Positions 9,564-21,774 of a DNA stretch of 64,000 nt are shown here, piece after piece (the stretch's first letter is position 1; the number at the start of each line of letters is the position of its first letter). The stretch comes from Craterostigma plantagineum (Eukaryota > Streptophyta > Magnoliopsida > Lamiales > Linderniaceae). Below the pieces are notes generated by a model, which was given only the letters and a program-made list of their open reading frames with translations, had not been told where the DNA came from and made no database searches. A program made the position numbers and the translations under genes. Where the stretch lies: contig JAPQWV010000012.1 of the NCBI GenBank assembly GCA_027422505.1, positions 25,096,269-25,160,268 of the forward strand. Direction: 5' to 3'.

Positions 9564-12500
9564 TCAAACTTTATTTGCCCTTCCGAGCATACTTCGTAGT
9601 CGCACGAAGTCTTCCTTCTTGAGCGGGTTGGTGAAAATATCGGCTACTTGGTCTTTGGACTTCACGTATTCCATTTCAGCATCCTTCCTTGTGATGCACT
9701 CTCTTATATAGTGGTAACGCGTGTCGATGTGCTTGCTCCGATCATGGAAGAGTGGGTTCTTGGCTAACGCTATTGCTGACTTATCATCCATATGAATCTT
9801 AGTTGGCTTGTCTTGAGGAATTCCCAGCTCCTTAAGCAGATTCCAAACCCAACGCATGAGGTAGACGCCACATATTCCGCTTCACATGTAGAGAGGGTAA
9901 CGATCGGTTGCTTCCTTGACATCCACGTGAAGGCAGTGTCTCCCATGTAGAACACAAAACCACTTGTGCTTTTACGATCATCGACATCTCCTCCCCAGTC
10001 GCTATCACTATATCCTACGAGCTTGAACTTATTAGATCTTGTGTAGTGCAACCCATATTTAGTCGTACCTTTGATGTATCGGAGAATTCTCTTAGCCGCC
10101 TTCAAATGAGTCATTGTTGGGTTTTCCATGTATCGACTAACTACTCCAACCACATATAAGATATCGGGTCTTGTGCACGTAAAATACCTTAGACTTCCAA
10201 CCAAGCTCTTAAAGAATGTCGGGTCCACCTTTTCACCTTCTTCATGCTTGGTTAACTTAGAGCCGCATTCCATTGGTGTGTGATGGGATTTGCATCATCC
10301 CTCTTGAATTTCTTGAGTATCTTCTTAGCATAACCTTCTTGAGTTATGAGAATCCCGTTGTCACCTTGCTTTACTTCGATTCCAAGATAGTATGTCGTGA
10401 GTCCGATGTCGATCATCTCGAACTCTCTAGTCATTTCTCTCTTAAAGTCTCCGTACATGCTTGGGTTGCTGCCTGTGAAGATTAAATCGTCTACATACAA
10501 GCATACGATTAAGATAACCTAACCTTGTAGTTTGATGTAGAGTGCATGCTCGTATGGACACTTGATGAAGTTTCTCCCTTGAAGGTACTTGTCGATCCGT
10601 GAGTTCCATGCCCTCGGTGCTTGCGTCAACCCGTAAAGAGCCTTCTTCAATCTTAGACCTTGTCTTCTTCTCCAGCTACTTCATATCCTTGCGGTTGCTC
10701 TATATAAACTTTGTCTTCAAGAACTCCATTTAGAAAGGCGGACTTCACATTCATTTGATGAATTCTCCAATTTTTCCGAGCTGCCAAAGATATTATTAGT
10801 CGAACAGTTTCTAGTCGAGCGACTGGAGCAAATACATCGTCATAGTCGATCCCCGCTCTTTGACTGTAGCCTTTAGCCACTAATCTCGCCTTGTATCTTT
10901 CAACTTCTCCTTTGGCATTTTTCTTTGCTTTATACACCCACATTACGCCAATCGCCCCTTTGGCAGTGTGTTAGCTCACACGTGTCATTGTTCTCGATAG
11001 CTTTAATTTCCTCATCCATGGCGTCTCTCCAGTTCTTATTTCTCACGGCTTCTTGAAAGCTCATCAGCTCACTATCCCCGAAAAGGCAGAAGAGAGTTAG
11101 GTTATCTTGATCTTCTGGTACTCCACATATCTCTTTTAGGCTTTTGAAGCGTGGGGATCTCTTGCTTGAGCTTTCGTCTTCTAAACTCGCATGCGACGAT
11201 GTTATTGGAGTAGCGGGCTCGTCTTCCGCTTGTTACTTTCTTCAAAGAATGGAGTGTAATTGTACTCACCTCTGCATGTGTTCCAATCCCATTCTCCTTC
11301 TTCGTCGAATATCACGTCTCGACTGATGATAGTCTTCTTTGTCTTCGGATTGTAGAGTTTGTATCCCTTGGTGTTGTTGTCATAGCCTATGAAGATGTAC
11401 TTCTCACTTTTGTCGTCCAATTTGCTTATTTTCTCGTCAGGAATGTGCACATGGGCTATGCTTCCGAAGACACTTAGATGTGATATGCCATGTTTCTTAC
11501 CACTCCATGCTTCTTGCGGTGTCATTCCTCACACACTCCTTGTTGGAGATCGATTAGAGAGGTAGACTGCACATGCGACTGATTCTGCCCAGAACTCCTT
11601 CGGTAGCTTCTTACTCTTGAGCATGCTTCTAGCCATGTCGCGGATTGTTCTGTTCTTTCTCTCTGCTACTCCATTTTGTTGGGGGGATCTTGGTACCGTC
11701 AGGGGCCGTCTTATCCCGTGCTACTCTCATTGCTTTTATCTTGAGGCCACTTTCTTTCTCAACGAGGGCTTTGAACTTCTTGAAGTTCTCAAATACTTCC
11801 GATTTGTGCTTTAAGAAGTATACCCATGTCTTTCTTCAAAAGTTATCAATGAAGAGAAGGAAGTAGTTACTCTTACCAAGTGAGCTCGGCTTGATTGGTC
11901 CGCACACATCGGTATGAATTAGCTCCAAAGGTCTTTTAGCTCTCGAGCTCGACTCATTTGGAAAATTCTTCTTGAACTGCTTTCCGATTAAGCATCCTTC
12001 GCATACTTAATTGGGGTGGTTGATGGATGGCAATCCTTTCACCATGTCCTTCTTTATAGCAGTTCTAGTCCGCCGAAATTTAAATGCCCATAGCTAAGAT
12101 GCCAAATCCATGATGGATCTTTATAGCACGTATTGAGGCACTTCGCAACATCGTTCATGATGTTGAGGACGAACATGCGGTTCCTTTGCATCGGTACTTT
12201 AGTGATTAATTTATTTGAACTGTCCCTTATAGAAAGGTTATTGTCTCTTAGGCGAATATCATAACCTTTCTCTAAGAGTTGCTCAAGACTTAAGATTACT
12301 CTTAATCTCAGGCACGTAGTAGACACTGGAGATGAATTGATTCCCTCCATTCTTTAAGCGAATAAGAATGTTACCTTTCCCTTTCACCGTGACCTTTGAT
12401 TCGTCCCCGAATGCAACATTGCCGCTCACCGATTCATCAAGCTCTACGAACATGTTCCTTTTCCCGCACATGTGATTGATTGCGCCGGTATCTAGGTGCC

Positions 12501-13386
12501 ATTTATTACTTACGCCTTTTTCATCATCCTTATGGGCTAGTAGTAGAATATCTTCATTTTTCTCTTCGATGTAGTTGGCCTTCTCCTCAACTTTATGTTT
12601 AGGAACTCTACACTCGGAAGAATAGTGCCCAAACCTCTCGCAATTATAACACTTAACTTTTGATTTATCATACCTTGATCTTGAGTTACTTCTCCCACGA
12701 CCTCTCGTTGAGTTATCTCTTCTTTGCTGATTGTTGTTGCCGTCATCGTTGGGCCTCCAACCTCGTCCGTATCCGTGTCCACGACCTCCTCCTCGTTCTC
12801 CTTTTTGACCTCGTCCGTGGCCTCATCCTTGATAATTTTCATCATTATCCCTTTCTTTTGCAGGATCAACTTGCAGTTTAAGTAGTTGTTCTACAATCCC
12901 TTCCTTCTTCCTTTTCTTTTCTTCATGGGCTTGCAATGAGCCCAATTGTTGCTCCATCGTCATTTCTCTAGATCCTTAGTTTCTTCTATGATGGCTACGA
13001 TATGCTCGAATTCGAATCTAACCAGCGAAGAATTTTCTCCATGATTCTAACATCATCAATTTTCTCGCCATTCCTTTTTAGTTGATTAGTTATTGCTAAT
13101 ACCCTCGAGAAGTAGTCCGACACAACTTCATCTTGTTTCATGTGCAAGGCTTCAAACTCGGCTCTTAAAGTTTGACGACGTACCTTCTTTACCGGATCCG
13201 CTCCTTTATACGATGTTTGAAGCTCTCCCATGCTTCCTTGGCGGTCTTTGATTCCGAAATCTTCTCGAAAGCGTCGTCATCTAATCGTTGATAGATTAGG
13301 TAGAGATCTTTCTTGTCTCTCTTTCGCAATTCTCTCAAACTATCCTTTTGAGTTTGAGATTGGTTTTTCGTTCTTCGGCTCGACAT
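9564..13386 (-). pseudogene. broken gag-pol of the minus-strand copia element
   Basis: Recognisable pieces in minus-strand order: gag UBN2-type region (13,386-12,995, in two frames); CCHC zinc knuckle near 12,655-12,605; protease/pre-integrase region (12,471-12,054) with a W-H-x-S-x-G-H-like segment; end of integrase (11,525-11,202); reverse transcriptase (10,943-10,653, and 10,500-10,252 with the YVDD box); RNase H (10,273-9,564) with a frameshift near 9,860. At least six frame changes or stops separate these pieces, so no full polyprotein can be made. Similar fragments are typical of long-resident Ty1/copia copies. Confidence 0.9.
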
Positions 13387-13541
13387 AGCCTTTCTCCACG
13401 ATATCCCATACGTCTTGTGATCTGAGGAGCGCCTTCATCTTGATACTCCAATTATCGTAGTTGCTTTTGTTGAGTGTCAGGACTTGGAAGGGAACCATGC
13501 CACTCGCTATCGCCTTAGGTCTTCTAGCTCTGATACCACTT

Positions 13542-13872
13542 TGTTGGAAATTAGGAGTTATATCGGAAGTGAGGAACTTGATATCGAAAGATAGTATTTA
13601 GAGGAAGAGGCTTTATATTACAAATTTGATTTGATTTTCACTTGCTTGATACAATATGCTAATACATCACCCCTATTTATACTAGTTTCTTCCCCACACA
13701 TCACCTTTCTAGAATACTCCATAATAATATCTAGTTTCTATAAGGTTCCATAGACTTCTATGGATTTCTCTAGATTTTCCGTAAGTTTCTAAATATTGGG
13801 CTTGTAATATTTATTAGCCCAAATATTAAATCCACCTCTAAATTGTCCAAGCACAAATCAAGTTTATATTTT

Positions 13873-13877
<5 letters not shown>
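13542..13877 (-). repeat. 5' LTR of the minus-strand copia element
   Basis: About 336 bp, homologous to 9,207-9,557. The primer-binding site lies directly inside it. Its outer end appears mutated (CAATA instead of CAACA) and merges with an AT tract. Confidence 0.88.
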
Positions 13878-13903
<26 letters not shown>

Positions 13904-13906
<3 letters not shown>

Positions 13907-14540
13907 ACTTCTTGGGATTGGAATGATAACTCTTGAGGGAATATTCAAGAATCTATCGTGCATAGTGAGACCCTCTTTGCCTTCTGTTATTCCTTTATGT
14001 CGAAAGATTTTATTTCTCTTTTTCTTTTTTCCCGGATTGTGGTTTCTGTTTTATTTGGGTCATGAAAAAGAATCTTCCGTCAGTCTTCTCTTGTCCAAAA
14101 TATAAAAAGAACAAATTTGCCTTTTCAGTTTTCTGCAAGAGCCCTCTCCCTTGTTTTGAACGTTGGGAGTGGTGCTTCAAGAGATTATTATTCAGAAAGC
14201 CGTGGCTTGTATTCCCTTTATGAACTTTGAAACCGGTTATGTGACCGATTCATTTCTGTAATAACCTCGGATAAAATGCATAAAATATTGTCTTTGACCC
14301 GTTAGGAGTATTTATCAACTTGTGTTCCTTAAGATTATCATGTTCTTAGCGCGATTCGGGAATTCGGTTTATCAACTCAAAAGCATCTGCTTTCTTCTAC
14401 AGGTTAGCACAAAAAGTTTTAATCTTTATTAATATCGTCCAAGGGACGCTAACCGTGGTCACTTAATGCAAACCGACGAGAGTAGATGCTGATTTAACTG
14501 CGAGAGTGAAGATTGCTTATGGAGGAAGGTGTTCGACCAC
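13904..14540 (+). other. possible 5' region of the NIN-like-protein pseudogene
   Basis: Non-coding, T-rich, with a plausible intron end (pyrimidine tract plus CAG near 14,400). It lies upstream of the copia element that splits off the NLP coding exon, so it may be the original 5' UTR and intron of that gene. This is inference from position; no protein homology is visible. From about 14,461 the sequence may already belong to an older copia copy. Confidence 0.3.
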
Positions 14541-14584
14541 TTAGCAGACACTTTAACCAAACAATTCTCATTCATGTGGGGGAT

Positions 14585-15243
14585 TGTTAGAAAATTTATA
14601 TTATAGTTGATTTTATAAATTTTATGTGAATGAGGAATTGGGTTTCGAAATTAAATATTATTGGGCTTCGAAATGGCCCAATAACGGCCCGACTTCTAGA
14701 AGGCCCAACTTCTAGAAGGCCCAACTTCTAGAAGGCCCATGTAGTGGCTAACCACTACTCAAGTCCATGGCTCAAATTGAGTGATGGAATGGTTAAAAAC
14801 CACTCCTCAAGTTAATGGCTTTGATTAAATGTTTGAGTTGGTTAAAAACCACTCAAAAATTATGTCATCTTATTAAAAAAATTATTTCTTTAATAAATTT
14901 TGGGTTCTATAAATAGGTGATTAAGCATAGGAATTAAACACAAAAAATAGAAAGAAAAGAAAATACAAATATCTCTCAAAATTGGTTCTGCTATATCGCT
15001 CTTGTTCGTTCGTTGTCGGTGTCGTTTGTGCTAAACGAACGCCGAGATTTCGAAGTATCCTGGGAAACAGACGCTCGTCAAAACCTCTAGCACATACGTG
15101 AGGGAGCGAATCTGTCTTAAGGAAATTGTGTTCGCACAATCTTCGAATATTTTCTTTTCGGTTCAATCTAATTCCGGGTCTATCGTTCGTGGATCTTTGC
15201 GAGGCGAGGGTGCGTTACAACAATATTTTATTTCCGGCCAACA
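14585..15243 (+). repeat. 5' LTR of the plus-strand copia element
   Basis: 659 bp, with a triplicated ACTTCTAGAAGGCCCA-like motif near 14,690-14,738 and a TATAAATAG box near 14,910. Nearly identical to 19,784-20,445. Confidence 0.9.
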
Positions 15244-15273
15244 ATCTTAAAACAGATCGACGATCCCGCAAAG

Positions 15274-16047
15274 ATGTCAGACTATGTGGACTTCCTCAAC
15301 AACCAAGAATCTACGGGAAATGAAGGAAACATTGACGTTCTCCCTACTACTTTTATCCCCAATGCCATACCTGTGGTTACGAAGCCAAACGTACCGGTCA
15401 ACCACCTGGAGAAGCCAGAGAAATTTACGGGGACAGCCTCGACGTTCAAAAGATGGCAACAGAAGATGCTCTTCTACCTCACCACGCTGAACCTAGCAAC
15501 ATACCTGAAAGAGGTCGAGCCTAAGGTGAACGACGGCGAGACGAACGCTGAGGTCGTGATCGATGTTGATGCATGGAAACACTCTGATTTCCTGTGTCGT
15601 AATTATATTCTGAATGCCCTAAGCGATACTCTATACAACGTGTATGGTGCGGTCGCTACGGCTAAGGAATTGTGGGAATCGTTAGACCGGAAATATAAAA
15701 CTGAGGATGCCGGCACAAAGAAAATTGTTGTCGGACGGTTCCTTGATTATAAGATGGTCGATTCCAAGACTGTGATAAGTCAGGTGCAAGAAATCCAATT
15801 GATCTTGCACGAGATCCATGCAGAACGGATGGTTCTGAGTGAATCTTTCCAAGTTGCGGCTATTATTGAAAAGCTGCCGCCGGGCTGGAGAGACTTCAAA
15901 AACTATCTCAAGCATAAGCGCAAGGAGATGTCTTTGGAGGATCTGATTGTTAGACTTCGAATCGAAGAAGACAACAAAAGGTCGGAAAAGAGAGTATCGA
16001 GCTCATCTGAACCGAAAGTAAACATGGTGGAGCATAGCTCTAAATAG
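15274..16047 (+). CDS. copia gag, truncated (257 aa)
   Basis: Capsid part of the copia polyprotein. The ATG lies about 30 nt after the 5' LTR. The UBN2-type core (about residues 50-220, including ELWESL and [13 protein letters not shown] segments) is recognisable. It ends at a TAG in a Lys-rich linker just before the zinc knuckle. In copia elements gag normally runs on into pol, so this stop, plus a frame change about 30 nt later, are lesions. No separate function is expected. Confidence 0.85.
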   Translation: MSDYVDFLNNQESTGNEGNIDVLPTTFIPNAIPVVTKPNVPVNHLEKPEKFTGTASTFKRWQQKMLFYLTTLNLATYLKEVEPKVNDGETNAEVVIDVDAWKHSDFLCRNYILNALSDTLYNVYGAVATAKELWESLDRKYKTEDAGTKKIVVGRFLDYKMVDSKTVISQVQEIQLILHEIHAERMVLSESFQVAAIIEKLPPGWRDFKNYLKHKRKEMSLEDLIVRLRIEEDNKRSEKRVSSSSEPKVNMVEHSSK

Positions 16048-16078
16048 GGCAAAGGCGCGGTTAAACCCAAAGCGAAAC

Positions 16079-17878
16079 TTGGTGCGACCGGCGGCTAAGC
16101 CGAACTATAAGTTCAAGGGAAAGTGCTTCAATTGTGGCAAACTAGGCCACAAGTCGTCGGACTGTCGACTTCCAAAGAAGCACCACGAGGCCAATATGGT
16201 GAAAGACATCACCAAAGAAGTTGAGGACTTGAGCCTCGTCGCGGTGGTTTCGGAGATAAACATGATTGGGTCGAATCCACAAGAATGGTGGATCGATACC
16301 GGTGCTACACGTCATGTGTGCACGAACCGTAGACTCTTCTCTACCTGTGAGCCGGTTGAAGGAGAAAAGATCTACATGGGCAACTCGGCTGCTGCTACCG
16401 TCGAGGGAAAAGGAAGCGTGCTGCTCAAAATGACTTCCGGGAAAATATTGACGCTGAAAGATGTGTTATACGTTCCGGAGATACGAAAAAATCTGATTTC
16501 GGGATTCTTGTTGAACAAGCATGGTTTTCGTATTGTTATTGAATCCGACAAAGTGATATTGTCTAAGTCGGGTGTGTTTGTTGGTAAAGGCTACGCCTGT
16601 GATGGTTTGTTCAAGCTCAATGTAATGACTATTGTAAATGAGAATGAAAAACGTCCTTCCGTTTACTTGCTTGAATCTTCCAATTTGTGGCACGGTAGAT
16701 TAAGTCACGTTAATTTTGAATCGATACGTCGATTAATTAACATGGACCATATTCCAACATTCGAAATTAATTCGAAATATAAATGCAAAATTTGCGTTGA
16801 AGCAAAAATGACGAGATCGTCTTTCCCTTCGGTAGCAAGAAGTACCGAACCGCTTGAATTGATTCATAGCGATTTATGTGATTTGAAATACGTTCAAACA
16901 CGTGGTGGCAATAAATATTTTATAACATTTATTGACGATTGCACCAAATATTGCTATGTTTATTTGCTTAAGAGCAAAGACGAAGCATTAGAGAAATTCG
17001 TTCTCTACAAAACCGAAGTTGAAACGCAACTCGGCAAGAAAATTAAAAGATTGAGAAGTGATCGAGGCAGAGAATACGAAGCGCCAATTGGGAGCTTCTA
17101 TGTGGAACATGGTATCATCCATGAATTGACCGCCCCGTATTCACCTCAATCGAACGGAGTGGCCGAACGAAAGAATCGCACATTAAAAGATATGATGAAT
17201 GCGATGTTACTGAGTTCAGGTCTACCGCCTAATATGTGGGGCGAAGCTATCTTGTCGAGTAATTACCTATTAAATAGGATACCTCGAAAGAAAATGAATA
17301 AAACTCCATATGAGTTATGGAAAGGAAAGACGCTTTCGTACCAACATTTGCGAATGTGGGGGTGTTTGGCGAAGGTAGCTGTACCTACGCCTAAAGCGGT
17401 GAAAATTGGTCCTAAGACGGTGGACTGTATTTTCATAGGATATGCAAATAATAGTACGGCATATCGGTTTCTTGTCTATGATTCGAAAATTTCGGATATA
17501 CACAAGAACACGGTAATGGAATCGAGGAATGCATGTTTCTTTGAAAATGTATTTCCTTGTAAAACCGATGATAGATCTGGTACATCTAAACGAGATGATA
17601 TAGAAACCGAGATTCCTAGTACGGTTCATGAGATTGAACCGAGACGAAGCAAGCGTGCCCGAATAGAAAAATCTTTTGGTGACGACTTCGTTACATATTT
17701 GATTGAAAAGGAACCGCTGACTTATAACGAAGCAGTGAGCTCCGTGGACGGGCCTTTATGGAAAGAAGCCATAAAAAGCGAGATTGATTCTATTTTGCAG
17801 AATCATACTTGGGAGTTAGTTGATCTTCCAAAGGGATGTAAACCTTTAGGATCAAAATGGATTTTTAAAAGAAAATGA
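16079..17878 (+). CDS. copia pol part 1: zinc knuckle, protease, integrase (599 aa)
   Basis: The reading starts in frame at a TTG, so it is a continuation fragment with no own ATG evidence. Order: CCHC knuckle ([14 protein letters not shown], about residues 18-31); aspartic protease with D-T-G-A near 73; pre-integrase H-H-C-C region near 200-240; integrase core with first D (HSDLC) near 264, second D (SDRGRE) near 326, and E in the VAERKN segment near 363; then the start of reverse transcriptase (KWIFKRK). It ends at a TGA created by a one-base shift in an A-run at about 17,870. The next frame resumes directly. Confidence 0.9.
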   Translation: MVRPAAKPNYKFKGKCFNCGKLGHKSSDCRLPKKHHEANMVKDITKEVEDLSLVAVVSEINMIGSNPQEWWIDTGATRHVCTNRRLFSTCEPVEGEKIYMGNSAAATVEGKGSVLLKMTSGKILTLKDVLYVPEIRKNLISGFLLNKHGFRIVIESDKVILSKSGVFVGKGYACDGLFKLNVMTIVNENEKRPSVYLLESSNLWHGRLSHVNFESIRRLINMDHIPTFEINSKYKCKICVEAKMTRSSFPSVARSTEPLELIHSDLCDLKYVQTRGGNKYFITFIDDCTKYCYVYLLKSKDEALEKFVLYKTEVETQLGKKIKRLRSDRGREYEAPIGSFYVEHGIIHELTAPYSPQSNGVAERKNRTLKDMMNAMLLSSGLPPNMWGEAILSSNYLLNRIPRKKMNKTPYELWKGKTLSYQHLRMWGCLAKVAVPTPKAVKIGPKTVDCIFIGYANNSTAYRFLVYDSKISDIHKNTVMESRNACFFENVFPCKTDDRSGTSKRDDIETEIPSTVHEIEPRRSKRARIEKSFGDDFVTYLIEKEPLTYNEAVSSVDGPLWKEAIKSEIDSILQNHTWELVDLPKGCKPLGSKWIFKRK

Positions 17879-19212
17879 GACCAGACGGGTCTGTAGAAAA
17901 GTATAAGGCCAGACTTGTTATCAAAGGATACCAGCAACGCGAAGGCTTAGATTATTTTGACACATATTCTCCTGTGACGAGAATAAATTCGATAAGGATG
18001 ATACTTGCTATCGCGTCCTTAAGAAATTTGGAAGTACATCAAATGGATGTCAAAACAGCTTTCTTAAACGGTGAATTAGACGAAGAAATCTATATGGAGC
18101 AACCCGAGGGTTTTCGTGCTCCGGGAACCGAAACGAAAGTCTGTAGATTGATCAAATCTTTGTATGGTTTGAAACAAGCCCCTAAGAAGTGGCACGAAAA
18201 GTTTGATCATGCGATGATCAACTATGGGTTTAAAATCAATGAGAGCGATAAATGCGTTTACTCAAAGGAAACAGGCGATGACTACGTCATTTTATGTCTG
18301 TATGTAGACGACATACTCATTGTTGGTAGTAACGACAAAATGGTCAAGTCTACCAAGGATATGTTAAATTCGAAATTTGACATGAAAGATATGGGACTTG
18401 CGGACGTGATTTTAGGAAATAAAATCAAACGAACGAGTAACGGTCTTGTTTTGAGTCAAGCTCATTACGTAGACAAAATTCTCGACAAATTCTGCAAGGG
18501 TGATTCTGGTGTTGCTAGAACGCCATTAGATCGAAGCGTTCATTTGTCGAAAAATCGCGGGGAGGCTATTTCTCAAGTAGAATACTCTCGGATTATCGGA
18601 AGCTTGATGTATCTAATGAGTTGTACTAGGCCAGATATTGCTTATGCTATAAGCAAACTGAGTTCGTACACGAGCAATCCGAGTGCGGATCATTGGACCG
18701 CTATAATACGGGTTTTGAGATACTTACGGTATACTCGAGACTATGGATTACATTATGGTCGATATCCGGCTGTGTTAGAAGGCTACACAGATGCGAATTG
18801 GATATCTGACATGAAGGACTCTAAGAGCACAAGTGGCTATGTGTTTACACTCGCTGGAGCTGCTGTGTCGTGGAAATCCTCTAAACAAACGGTTATAGCG
18901 AGATCCACTATGGAATCCGAGTTCTTTGCCTTGGATAAATATGGAGAAGAAGCTGAATGGCTACGCCATTTCTTGGAGGATATTCCTAAATGGGAAAAAC
19001 CTGTGCCGCCTATATGCATACACTGCGATAGCCAATCGGCTATTGGACGAGCACAGAGTACTATGTATAATGGTAAGTCGAGACACATACGTCGTCGACA
19101 TAATACCATTAGACAACTGCTCTCAACTGGAGTTATCTCGATTGATTACGTGAAATCGACGGATAACATTGTGGATCCGCTAACCAAAGGGTTAAATAGA
19201 TTGAAAGGTTGA
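17875..19212 (+). CDS. copia pol part 2: reverse transcriptase, RNase H (445 aa)
   Basis: Continues part 1 in the neighbouring frame. Reverse transcriptase carries VKTAFLNG and SLYGLKQAP segments and the YVDD catalytic box near residue 143. RNase H follows with its D (YTDANW), E (MESEF), D (CDSQSA) and final D (VDPLTK) residues. The catalytic boxes look intact. A single-base lesion upstream separates it from integrase, so this copy probably cannot make a full polyprotein but is only lightly decayed. Confidence 0.9.
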   Translation: MRPDGSVEKYKARLVIKGYQQREGLDYFDTYSPVTRINSIRMILAIASLRNLEVHQMDVKTAFLNGELDEEIYMEQPEGFRAPGTETKVCRLIKSLYGLKQAPKKWHEKFDHAMINYGFKINESDKCVYSKETGDDYVILCLYVDDILIVGSNDKMVKSTKDMLNSKFDMKDMGLADVILGNKIKRTSNGLVLSQAHYVDKILDKFCKGDSGVARTPLDRSVHLSKNRGEAISQVEYSRIIGSLMYLMSCTRPDIAYAISKLSSYTSNPSADHWTAIIRVLRYLRYTRDYGLHYGRYPAVLEGYTDANWISDMKDSKSTSGYVFTLAGAAVSWKSSKQTVIARSTMESEFFALDKYGEEAEWLRHFLEDIPKWEKPVPPICIHCDSQSAIGRAQSTMYNGKSRHIRRRHNTIRQLLSTGVISIDYVKSTDNIVDPLTKGLNRLKG

Positions 19213-19783
19213 CGAAAGGGATGGGCTTAAAGCCTTAAAGTATAAAAGTGCTAAGAAGGAAAACCCTACCTAAGTGACTGGAGATCCCAAGATCTAGGTT
19301 CAAAGGGACAACCTAATCTTAGGACTTGGTATCACTGTGGGGGATAACCCCGCTCATTCCTGTCAAGAAACAGTGATTATGGAAATAGGCTACCATTATG
19401 ATGCTTTAATGACTATCATAGAGTATTGATAGAAAATACTCGCGACGTGAGAAGTCACCTATGTTAGGGAGAAGTGGGGCCGCTTCAAAGGAGAACTGAA
19501 GGCTTAGTTCTTTAGATACCCTCGCAGAATCAGGACGTGTCCATGGCCGTACTGGACAAAACCATGAGAACGGAACAAGAGAAAAATGGTCTCTGTGTAT
19601 TGTACGTGGATTCGTTTACACGAAAAGCGGGACAGTTCAAAGACATCGTGTTCTACTGGACTGCAGTAAACTAAGCGTGCATACAAGGAGGAAGTTCAAA
19701 TGGTAAAACATACTATCCTCTATGCAGAGTATCATTAGATTAGCAGAAACTTTAACCAAACAATTCTCATTCATGTGGGGGAT

Positions 19784-20445
19784 TGTTAGAAAATTTATAT
19801 TATAGTTGATTTTATAAATTTTATGTGAATGAGAAATTGGGTTTCGAAATTAAATATTATTGGGCTTCGAAATGGCCCAATAACGGCCCGACTTCTAGAA
19901 GGCCCAACTTCTAGAAGGCCCAACTTCTAGAAGGCCCATGTAGTGGCTAACCACTACTCAAGTCCATGGCTCAAATTGAGTGATGGAATGGTTAAAAACC
20001 ACTCCTCAAGTTAATGGCTTTGATTAAATGTTTGAGTTGGTTAAAAACCACTCAAACATTATGTCATCTTATTAAAAAGAAAATTATTTCTTTAATAAAT
20101 TTTGGGTTCTATAAATAGGTGATTAAGCATAAGAATTAAACACAAAAAATAGAAAGAAAAGAAAATACAAATATCTCTCAAAATTGGTTCTGCTATATCG
20201 CTCTTGTTCGTTCGTTGTCGGTGTCGTTTGTGCTAAACGAACGCCGAGATTTCGAAGTATCCTGGGAAACAGACGCTCGTCAAAACCTCTAGCACATACG
20301 TGAGGGAGCAAATCTGTTTTAAGGAAATTGTGTTCGCACAATCTTCGAATATTTTCTTTTCGGTTCAATCTAATTCCGGGTCTATCGTTCGTGGATCTTT
20401 GCGAGGCGAGGGTGCGTTATAACAATATTTTATTTCCGGCCAGCA
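19784..20445 (+). repeat. 3' LTR of the plus-strand copia element
   Basis: 662 bp, partner of 14,585-15,243, differing by a handful of substitutions and a 3-bp indel. NLP coding sequence starts directly after it. Confidence 0.9.
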
Positions 20446-21757
20446 GATGAATTGTTGTTAGGAGGATGTTGGCTAGAAGCTAATCCACCCGATTTCTCGA
20501 ATGTTGATTCTTCGATGCCCTTTTCTCCTTTTGAACCATCTTTCAGGTGGCCCAATCATGAAACTGGTAACAATAACCCTTCTAAGCCTACTCAAGAAGA
20601 TAGGCAAAGATCATCTTATATTGAGAATCAGTCGACAAGTCAATCTCAGTTGCAACATTCGGATACGAAATCCGAGTCCCGCATGGAGGGTATTGATGTT
20701 TCTTCAGCTGAGAAGCCTGAGGAATATAGTCTTGAAGGATCCGAATTAAGTAAGAGATGGTGCATTGGACCAAGAGCATCAATGTCTGTTATGGTTTGAT
20801 TACAGGCATTTAATTACTTAAAGGGGTTCTCAAGAGATAAGGATATTCTCATTCAAGTCTAGGTACCTGTCAATAGAGGAGACAGGCGAGTACTTACAAC
20901 CAATCACTGCGGTTTCTCGCTTGATCTGAACTGTCCAAGTCTGGAAAATTACAGAGAGATCTCCATGAATTATCACTTCCCAGCCGAGGAAGGTTCTAAA
21001 GAAGCTGTGGGGTTACCTGGTAGGGTGTTTAGGACAAAAGTTCCCGAGTGGACACCTGATGTAAGATTTTTTACACGGGATTAGTACCCAAGAGTTGGAC
21101 ATGCACAACAGTATGGTGTTCGAGGAACACTTGCTGTCCCGATTCTTGAACAAGGGACTCGCATTTGTTTGGGAGTTATCGAAGTAGTTTTGAAGGAACA
21201 GAAGATCAATTATCGGCCGGAACTTGAAAGTCTCCGTAAAGCCCTCCAGGTTCGAAGTTTATGGTTTGTCTATGGCTTTAATTTATTGGTAGCGGTAAGC
21301 CCGTCTTGTATAATGATTTTATCGCTTGTGGTTTAGACAGTTAATCTCACAAGTTCAGAACTTTACCCTCAAAGCACAAAGGTAACATGAACTTTCAATC
21401 CTCCGTAAGTTTTTTGAACAACTTAGTTACTTACTTCTCATCTCTCTCTTCGGAACTGTGATTTGTCTTACCAAGCCGCTTTACCGGAGATATCCGAGGT
21501 ATTAAAATCAGCTTGCAGAACACATGGATTACCCTTGGCCCAGGCTTGGATCGAATGCTTATTACAAGGTAAAGAAGGATGCAGGCACAATGAGGACAAC
21601 TTACGAAGATGCATTTCTCCTGTGGATTTTGCTTGCAGCATCGAAAATTCCCAAATCCAAGGTTTCCATGAAGTTTGTTCAGAGTACCACTTGCTGAAGG
21701 GAGAAGGAATCGTTGGGCATGCATTTAGAACCAATCAGCCTTGCTTTATAATAATGA
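20446..21757 (+). pseudogene. NLP: NIN-like protein (NLP) transcription-factor pseudogene, 5' exons
   Basis: NLPs are nitrate-responsive RWP-RK transcription factors with an N-terminal GAF-like region. Here only that region is present. 20,446-20,810 encodes the LLLGGCWLEA start and the SELSKRW-IGPR motif. 20,811-21,250 encodes the [17 protein letters not shown] and [12 protein letters not shown] motifs. An intron of about 200 bp follows, then 21,460-21,757 (PEISEVLKSACRTHGLPLAQ through HLLKGEG and TNQPCF). Lesions: frameshift near 20,795; TAG replacing the Trp of the QVWVP motif near 20,862; another TAG near 21,085. RWP-RK and PB1 domains are absent. The copia element at 14,585-20,445 lies exactly at its 5' side. 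Confidence 0.85.
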
Positions 21758-21774
21758 ACGGTTCATATTGAAGG

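Larger units (their letters stand above)
9207..13877 (-). mobile_element. decayed Ty1/copia retrotransposon, minus strand
   Basis: Two similar LTRs (9,207-9,557 and 13,542-13,877) share TGTTGG starts; the left ends CAACA and the right probably CAATA. In minus sense the primer-binding site (TGGTATCAGAGC, 13,527-13,538) follows the right LTR, and a polypurine tract (about 9,558-9,569) precedes the left LTR. The LTRs differ by substitutions and a roughly 15-bp indel, so the insertion is not very recent. The target duplication cannot be read because both sides are AT dinucleotide repeats. Confidence 0.92.
14585..20445 (+). mobile_element. Ty1/copia retrotransposon, plus strand
   Basis: LTRs at 14,585-15,243 and 19,784-20,445 are highly similar (TGTTAG start; CAACA or CAGCA end). 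A purine tract (ATGTGGGGGAT) precedes the right LTR. Unusually, the same roughly 45-bp purine-tract flank also precedes the left LTR (14,540-14,584), so the left LTR also closed an earlier tandem copy now mostly lost. No canonical initiator-Met primer-binding site follows the left LTR. The internal region carries gag-pol with few lesions. About 570 bp of non-coding DNA separates pol from the 3' LTR. Confidence 0.93.
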
